From Cenococcum geophilum 1.58 (lineage: Eukaryota; Ascomycota; Dothideomycetes; Gloniales; Gloniaceae), in the NCBI GenBank assembly GCA_001692895.1, contig KV748200.1:16204-80203 (forward strand): a stretch of DNA of 64,000 nucleotides. The letters run 5' to 3'. The notes below the pieces were generated by a model. That model was given only the letters and a program-made list of their open reading frames with translations, had not been told where the DNA came from and made no database searches. Positions 56,580-64,000 of the stretch are shown piece by piece. The position numbers were made by a program, and so were the translations under genes. Positions within the stretch are counted from its first letter, which is position 1; every line of letters begins with the position of its first letter.

Positions 56580-56791
56580 TATAACGGCTTATATAAATAC
56601 TTCTAAACCAAAGCTTATAGAATGCTATCTTACAAAGATACTAAGCTAAAGAGAAGGAAAAGGGGTCGCTAGGACCAATATATAAACAAATATATAGGGT
56701 AAGCCGCTAAGGCGCTAGCTTTGGGCTAGCTAATTATAGGTTAGTAGAATATAGCAGAATTTAGCAGGTAACGTGCGATAGCGCTATTACA
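56580..56791 (-). repeat. 3' LTR of gypsy 2
   Basis: 212 bp, TATAACGGC to GCTATTACA on the plus strand (TGTAACGGC-type inverted ends). It differs from its partner by about 20 mostly transitional changes. Confidence 0.92.
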
Positions 56792-59700
56792 TCACCCCCC
56801 TCTTTAAAAGAAAGCCTACTCTTAGGCTTAGTTAGAAATAGGGTAGTACTAGGCTTATAAACATAGGATTACAAAATATAAGATAAGGAGATAAAAGAAA
56901 TATAAGTCTGTCCGTACTAAGTACAAAGGGCGATTATAGGCTAAGTAGAAGTACTAGGCCAGAAAGAGTAGCCGCTAAAAGTCTTGGCACGGATCTAACT
57001 AATTAGACAACTTTAACCGGCGGTCGAAGTTCCTAGACATCTAAAATCTAAAATTTTATGGTACTAGCAGAAAACGGCCAAATATGGCAGAATTTAGCAG
57101 ACAGCTATATTAGGGCTTTAGGGCGTTTTTATCCCTATATTCTTTTAGTAACCTATTATCTTTATTATACCATTATTCCATCTATTTGTTTAGGTACTTT
57201 AGGGGTCTAGGTATATTAGGGTATTAGTTATAAAACTCTTTAAGCTTCTAGAGGTAGCTTATAAAGTTCCACATAGGGTACTAGGTTAGGTTAGGATTGT
57301 AGCCCTTCTATTTAACACGGTACTTTAGCGTTCCCTATACTATCTTATAGGCCAGTATTTTATTAACCTCCCATTTATCGTCACCGTTTACTTAAACTAG
57401 TAGGGAAGGCTTGTTCTTTTGTCCAGGTAATAGGTTATTTATAGCTTTCCATAACTTATCTAGCGAGAAGATAGGGTAAACCCTAATTAAATCTGGGAGC
57501 TTTATCTTATACAAGTTGCCTATCTTCTTAAAAACCTTATACGGTCCTACCATCTAATAGTCTAGCTTATAGCTAGGTCGTTCGGTCTTCTAATTCCTTA
57601 TTATAACCTAGACTATATTACTAGGGGCAAAGTCAGGCTCTTAATGATGCTTATTTGCCTACTATTCCATTAACCTTTAAGCTTTTTCTAGGTTCTTGCG
57701 GGCTACTATTTAGGCTTCCTCTAATCGTTTAGCGTATTATTAGGCCTTAGTATAGAATAGCTTCTCTTATACAGTCTAGGGTTCTTCTAGCCTTTTCTAG
57801 TTAAAGCTTATACGGGGTAAGTATCCTATTTCTAGCTAAATTAGGGCGAACCCTATAGAGTTATAGGGTAGGGTTACTTACGCGTAGTCTATTAAGGGTA
57901 GTAGTTTAAACTAGTTGTTCTAGAAATAGTTAATAAAGGGCCTAATCCTCTAGTCTAGGTACTAATTTATAATCTCCGTCTAACCGTCTATCTAGGGGTA
58001 GTAAGCTATAAAAAGCTTTAGCTTAATACCTAGGATCTAGGTAAACTTATTCTAGAAGGCCGATATAAACTATAGCCTATAATTAGACATAATAGTATCT
58101 AGTAGTCCGTAAATTTGGTAGACGTAATAGATATATAGCCAGGCTACTTCCTTTATATTAATGTTCTTATAATAGGGAATTAAGAATAGGCGTTTACTAA
58201 AGCGGTTAACTATAACTATAACTATATCGTATCCGTTACAGTCCCTAGGTAGTTTATAAAAGTCTATAAAGATATACTACTAAAGGCGCTCTAGTATTAG
58301 GAGTGGCTTAAGTAGTCTTAGGGTCTTATCCTATGGGATTATAGCTCTCTAGCAGTCCTCGCAGTTCCGTATATATTAATTAATATCTATAACTATTCTT
58401 GGCCAGTAGTAACGATAGTTAATAATTTTACGGGTCTTATTCTTACTAGGGTATGCTATAGAGACTTAGTAATAAGCTTTGCGGATTGGTTTAGTCTATA
58501 AATTGTTAATATTAGGGACTATAAGCCGCTCCTAGTATAGAAGCAATCCTTCCTCCATCTTAAAATCGGGGTCTCCTTTTACGGCTTATTTATAAAGGGC
58601 CCTTAAGGCGTTAGCCGTGCGGTTTATAGTTAGGAGGCGGTTAATTAGCCCTATTAGCTTATCTAAGGACTCCTCTATTAGTGCTAGCTTGTTTTACTAA
58701 GAGTCTAGCTCCGTAAGAATCTGTAGGTTAAGCTATTCTAGATAGAGGAGGGCGCGCGTCCAATATTAGGTCTTTAGCTTATCCTAGGGTCCTATATCTT
58801 ATTCTCTTTAGGTTAAGGCATTAGCTTTAGAGTTTTACTTACTAGAACGATATATAATTATAAAAAAGAATTAGGAGAGTACTTTAGCCTACTAGGCTTA
58901 TTGTTTAGTAAGCTGCTTTATAGTTATAAAGTACTTTAGGGCTTTATAATCTATATATATCCTAATCCGGGAGTTTATACCTTTAAGCTCTGCGCGCTAT
59001 TAGGAGAGAGATTAAATAATAACTAGCATTTCTTTATTATATACTTTGTAGTTATACTTAACTAGGTCCATTATTTTTAAAAAGAAAGTAATAGGGTACT
59101 ATTCGCCGTCTAGATATAACTATAATAGGATTCCCACTATAACCCTATTAGAGGCATCCATTTCTAATATTAATTTAAGGTCTAGGTTATAGTAATAAAG
59201 GATTAGAGAAGAGATAAGCCAATCCTTTATCTCTTTAAAGGCCTCTATATAGCTATTGTTAAAGATAAAAAGCGTATCCTTCCTAATTAGTTATACAAGA
59301 GGTTTTACTATAATTTTATAGTCGCGGATAAACTAATAGTAGAAGTTATAAAAACTAAAGAAGGATTAGATTCCTTTTACTGTATAAGGGGGCTTCTAGT
59401 TACGGATTACCTCTACCTTTTTAGGGTTAACCTTAATTCCTTCTATAGTTATAATAAACCTAAAGTATTTTATACGTTTTATCCTAAACTTATATTTCTT
59501 AATATTAACTTATAAGCCTACGTTTTATAGTCTCTTTAAGACCTTTTTAACATAAACTTAATACTTAAGTTCGTTGTCCGAGTATATAAAAATATTATCT
59601 AGGTATACCGTGCAGAAATTATTAAGGTAATTAAAAAGAACGTTATTTATATACGTTTAGTATATAGCTAGTCCATTTATTAGTCTAAAAGGAAGAACTT

Positions 59701-62549
59701 TACATTTATAGGAGCTATAATAGGTATAAAACGTTATTAAATCTTTAGATACGGGGTCTATCCTAATTTAGTAGAAAGCTTAGCGGATATTAAGTTTAGT
59801 AAAGATTTTTACCTAGCTTAGACGTATAAGGGTCTTATTAATTAAAGGAATAGGATACCGATCCTTTTAAGTAATAGTGTTTAGCTTTTAATAGTTAATA
59901 TAAAAGCAAAGGCCTCTATTAGGCTTTTTTATAGACAGGATAGGAGAAGTAAAAGGGGCTTAACTTAGCTTAATAAACCCTTTATCCAGGTTATTAAGCA
60001 AGTACTACTTTATTACTTTTAGTTTGTCTATTAATTATTAGTAAAGGGGGCTATAACCTAGCGAGTTATTGGCTTTTAATTAAATCTTATAATTATATAT
60101 CTAGTAAGGGGGTAACTTATCTAAAGCCGCCTTTAAGAATGCATCCTTGTAATTTGTATAAATAGTAGGAAAAAGGCGTTTAACTAGTTCCTTATCAGTC
60201 TCCTTAGCTAGCTCTTCCTCCCTATTATTAATAATTTGGTTAATTTTATATAGGCTTGTTATAAAGACCTTATTGTCCTTCTAGTATATATTAAAGTAGA
60301 ATACTACCGCGCTAATTATGGCGATATTTACGGCGGGGGGGTTGTATAACAATAGGGGCGTATATAACTTTATATACTTCTAGGGTATTAGCATTATTAT
60401 TACTCCTTTTAGCTCCTGTTATATCTTTTGGAGGTCGTCCCTTATATCCTATTAATGCGTTCTTTTCTATACCGGTTAAATCTATATAATTTAGACGTCG
60501 TTTACGTCACTATCTGTCCCGCTTTTATATATAGAGTCTTCTTTAAATATAGCGCTTTAAGAGAGTATCTTTATTAGTATAAAGTTCTTTCTAGCTTTAC
60601 GGCGGGCGTTTTTTTTTAAATAAAGGCTAGGTTACGGGCCTAGACATCCTGCTAGTAGGTAGAGTTAGCCCTTATAGCTAATATCTTACGGTTAGTTTAG
60701 ATTTCCCTAATAAAAGAGGGCAACTTTGGTTTATCCTCCGGCTAAATAACCTGTCTTTATTATATATTTAGCCAAATATTAAAATAGGACATCTATTTTC
60801 GCCTAAGGATTATATTATAGGACCCTAGGTCTAGGATATAAAAAGGGATACCGTATTAGCGTCGTCCGTTAAGAGCAATATATAACTTTAAAACGTGGGT
60901 AACCGGCTAACCGGCTTAGCCGTTATAACCTTTTACCTAGATAGGCTTCTCTAGTTAGATAGCTTCTATATTTAGAAATTTAGCAACATTATTTATATAG
61001 GCAGTATTTATAAAGGCAAAGCCATTTACTCTAGTGTTAATAAGAGCAGTTATATTTACTCTATATCTATTTTAAGATACTATATATAAAACGGTAAAAT
61101 ACTTTCCACCCATTAACTAACTAAGATTAATCTTTTTAAGATTAATAGGGTACCCTAGGGCTCTTCTTTTCCTAACTTATTAGATATTTCTCCTTCCTCT
61201 ATTTCCTTAATATCGCCTATATCCTTTAGCTCTAGGCAAGATAAGGCAAAGTAGCCCTCCTTATTATAGTTATAGTAAGTGGCTAAGGTAGGGTTAATTA
61301 GGGTATTATAACGAGTACTAGTTGGGGGTATAGTACGTAGTAGGTCGGGCGAGGCCCACTAGTGTGTAGACATAACTGCTTTTAGTATAAGGGCGATTAT
61401 AGCTTATTTTCCTACTCTAGCCCCTATAGGTGTAGCTAATAAGTTTTAATTATTTTAGGGTTGCTTCTACCAATTAGGGCGGGTGTTAATTTGCTTTAGT
61501 TCTAAATCTAGTAATAGGTAATGAGTTGTAAGTCTATTATACGTTAGAAGGTCGTTTAAGGTTACAGCAATCTTCTCTTATAGCTAAATTGTTAGCTTAT
61601 CGTATAAGTCTAATCGGTGGTTCTTAAGGGGAACCTAGCCTTCTCCTATAAGGTATAGGAATTAAGTCTAGAATTTGGTAAAGGGTTAGTTTAGTTTTAT
61701 TATTAGGCAATTATAGTTATACCGGGCGTCCTATACTTTATTTAGGTTAATATAGATAGCCGTTAGGTACTATATTATCTTATTAATAGATATAAATTAG
61801 ATAGGGGAATCGTCCTTAAACTTAGCTTAAAGGTGCCGTTAGGCGTCCCTAGTAGTTCAACTAAAAAGGTAGAGCATTTTAGCTTCCTTAGAAAGGAAAT
61901 AGTTATGGTTAATATAGAGCTTTCCTTATACTTAAATTCTCTAATTCTTAAAGGTAGGGTCTATCCCGTTAGATAGTGGTTAGGGGTTAGGGAGCTTAAC
62001 GGACTTTACTTACTTTGTTATTATATCCGTACTCCCTAATATATTGTATTTAGTAAAGTAAGTATATTAGCTAGGGCTTTAAGAAGGGGAAGCCGGGCTA
62101 TTTTATAGGGCTATAAGGCTTTCTAGGATCTCTTATAAGGTCTTTTATATATTCCTTACCTTAAGACAATTAGCTTCCTAGCTGGCTGCAAGGGCGCGAA
62201 TCTACTTACGTACGTTTATAACGTTATTATTGTCTTTAATTTCTGATCCTAATTAGATCTTAGGTTCCTCTTAGGTAAAGGTACCTCTCTTAAATAAGCT
62301 TACTTTAGGTGCCATTATTAGCTTTTTAGGGTTTATTAGTATTATATACTTTGGTTTTAATTCTAGGGGTATAGGTCCAGTCCTATCTAGCTTATAAGGT
62401 AGGATATTATCTAGGCCTTCCTAGGCAATATAGAGTTGTTTTAGTGTCTAAGTATAGCGCGTTAACGCGTTGTTGTAGACGAAGTTTTTTTTTTTAGGGT
62501 GGGATATTATTAAGGCCTTCCTAGGTAATGTAGGGAGAGCTTAGTATAA

Positions 62550-62759
62550 TATAACGGCTTGTATAAATGCTTCTAAACCAAAGCTTATAGAATACTATTT
62601 TATAAAGATACTAAGCTAAAGAGAAGGAAAAGGGGTTGCTAGGACCGGTGTAAACAAATATATAAGGTAAGCCGCTAAGGCGCTAGCTTTGGGCGGGCTA
62701 ATTATAGGTTAGTAGAATATGGCAGAATTTGGCAGGTAACGTGCGATAGCGCCGTTACA
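62550..62759 (-). repeat. 5' LTR of gypsy 2
   Basis: 210 bp, TATAACGGC to GCCGTTACA on the plus strand. Less AT-shifted than the 3' copy. Confidence 0.92.
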
Positions 62760-64000
62760 CTATATAACCCCCCTATAGTAGATATCACAGCAATTAGCGC
62801 TATAGTATTCTACTTTAATATATATAGGAGGGATAATAAGGTTTTTATAACTAGCTTATATAAAATTAACTAGATTAGTAATAAGAGGGAAGAAAAGCTA
62901 GCTAAGGAAACTTATAAGGAGCTAGTTAAACGCTTCCTCCCTACTATTTATACAGGATATAAGAATATATTCTTAAAAGCGGCTTTAGATAAGTTACCTC
63001 CTTACTAGATATATAATTATAAGATTTAATTAGAAGCTAATAACTTACTAGGATATAGCCCTCTATACTAATAATTAATAGATAAGCTAAAAGTAATAAA
63101 GTAATACTTAATTAAGAACCTTAATAAAGGGATTATTAAACCAAGCTAAGCCCCTTTTACTTCCCCTATTTTATTTATAAAAAAGCCTAATAGAGGCCTT
63201 TATTTATATATTAACTATTAAAAGCTAAACACTATTACTTAAAAGGATTAGTATCCTATTCCTTTAATTAATAAGACCCTTATATATCTAAGCTAGGTAA
63301 AGATCTTTACTAAACTTAATATCCGCTAAGCTTTCTACTAAATTAGGATAGACCCTATATCTAAAGATTTAATAACATTCTATACCTATTATAAGTCCTA
63401 TAAATATAAAGTCCTTCCTTTTATATTAATAAATAGGCTAGCTATATACTAAAGGTATATAAATAATGACCTTTTTAACTACCTTAATAAATTCTACATA
63501 GTATACCTAGATAATATCTTTATATACTTAAACAATGAACTTAAGTATAAAGTTTATATAAAGAAGGTCCTAGAGAGACTACAAAACACAGGCTTTTAAG
63601 TTAATATTAAGAAATATAAATTTAGAGTAAAACATAAAGTACCTTAGGTTTATTATTACTATAATAATAAAAGTTATTTCTAAAAGGGTTAAAGCAATCT
63701 ATAACTAGAAACCCCCTTATACTATAAAAGGAATCTAGTCCTTTCTTAGTTTTTATAACTTCTACCGCTGGTTTATCCGTAACTATAAAGTCATAGCTAA
63801 GCCTCTTATATAACTTACCCGGAAAGACACGCCCTTTATCTTTAATAGTAACTATATAAAAGCCTTTAAAGAGTTAAAAAAGCGGCTGATCTTTTCTCTA
63901 ATCCTTTATTACTATAACCTAAACCTTAAATTAATATTAGAAATAAACGCTTCTAATAAAGTTATAGCGGGAATTATATAACGGACAAAAAAAATTATAA

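Larger units (their letters stand above)
56580..62759 (-). mobile_element. Gypsy-type LTR retrotransposon 2 (chromovirus-like), both LTRs present (broken)
   Basis: A 6180 bp fossil on the minus strand inserted in gypsy 1 and of the same family. LTRs lie at 56580-56791 and 62550-62759. The target duplication is TTATA / CTATA (56575-56579 and 62760-62764), a single C/T difference. Order on the minus strand: 5' LTR, gag with a zinc knuckle (about 61200-62400), protease (about 60800-61100), reverse transcriptase (about 59350-60150), RNase H (about 58850-59300), integrase (about 57850-58500), a chromodomain-like end (about 57170-57370), a polypurine tract (AAAGAGGGGGGTGA) and the 3' LTR. All frames are interrupted many times. 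It is non-functional and younger than gypsy 1. Confidence 0.92.
37207..64000 (+). mobile_element. Gypsy-type LTR retrotransposon 1, in four pieces (broken, continues past window)
   Basis: An old fossil on the plus strand. The pieces are 37207-37937, 49379-49450, 56221-56574 and 62765-64000; they join exactly once LINE B, LINE D and gypsy 2 and their target duplications are removed. The first piece holds the end of gag with a zinc knuckle (ICYNCNKDSYF near 37435) and the protease region. The last piece holds the reverse transcriptase (YPIPLINKT, then YLDNIF near 63510) and runs off the window. Its 5' part and 5' LTR are missing beyond 37207. It is the oldest layer of this half of the window. 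Confidence 0.88.

Noticed and set aside
1-64000. CRISPR array, phage, operon or bacterial defence system
   Set aside because: The genes have short GT-AG introns and fungal relatives, and all repeat arrays are minisatellites or transposon ends. Nothing prokaryotic is present.

Overview
The window looks like a filamentous ascomycete (Pezizomycotina) chromosome. It has one compact island of ordinary fungal genes, with short (41-116 bp) GT-AG introns and balanced base composition, set in two large AT-rich blocks built almost wholly of retroelements. The retroelement copies are full of TAA/TAG codons and of C-to-T and G-to-A differences between copies, which is what RIP (repeat-induced point mutation, an ascomycete genome defence) leaves behind. 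The species cannot be named from this.

Layout. 1-12617: a mosaic of one copia-like LTR family (LTR about 440 bp with an internal 24-bp minisatellite), fragments of a non-LTR element that carries only an ORF1, and one copy of a ~1 kb non-autonomous retroelement. Much of it is arranged as a long inverted duplication (2399-3851 versus 10636-12085) with later insertions in the loop. 12618-21838: gene island holding a decayed membrane alpha/beta-hydrolase pseudogene (-), the PP2A methylesterase gene PPE1 (+), the rRNA-processing gene UTP23 (-, with an apparent one-base frameshift) and a large DUF726/TMCO4-like hydrolase related to yeast MIL1 (+). 21839-30427: degraded LTRs, one split by a TA-flanked TIR element (22375-29754), which itself carries a truncated LINE tail and a 5.7 kb Tad1-type LINE. 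30428-37206: ORF1-only elements and a second, internally deleted copia copy. 37207-64000: an old gypsy element on the + strand, broken up by LINE B (which contains LINE C), LINE D (which contains two smaller insertions) and a second gypsy element of the same family on the - strand.

Target-site duplications (TSDs) can be read directly for most insertions, so the order of nesting is well supported. The host genes are housekeeping genes, not a pathway cluster: one removes the carboxymethyl ester from the PP2A catalytic subunit, one serves 18S rRNA maturation, and one is a probable membrane-associated hydrolase-fold protein. They sit as two divergent pairs with about 250 bp between starts and a convergent PPE1/UTP23 3' side.

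The observations most worth following are a complete 2.1 kb non-LTR element with a poly(A) tail and a TSD that encodes only a zinc-knuckle ORF1 (a 'half-LINE'); a ~1 kb non-coding retroelement whose last ~45 bp match the 3' end of the local LINE family; a LINE with three ~390 bp units at its 5' end; and the minisatellite-bearing copia LTR. No CRISPR, operon or prokaryote-style defence system is present, and I saw no rRNA or tRNA gene.
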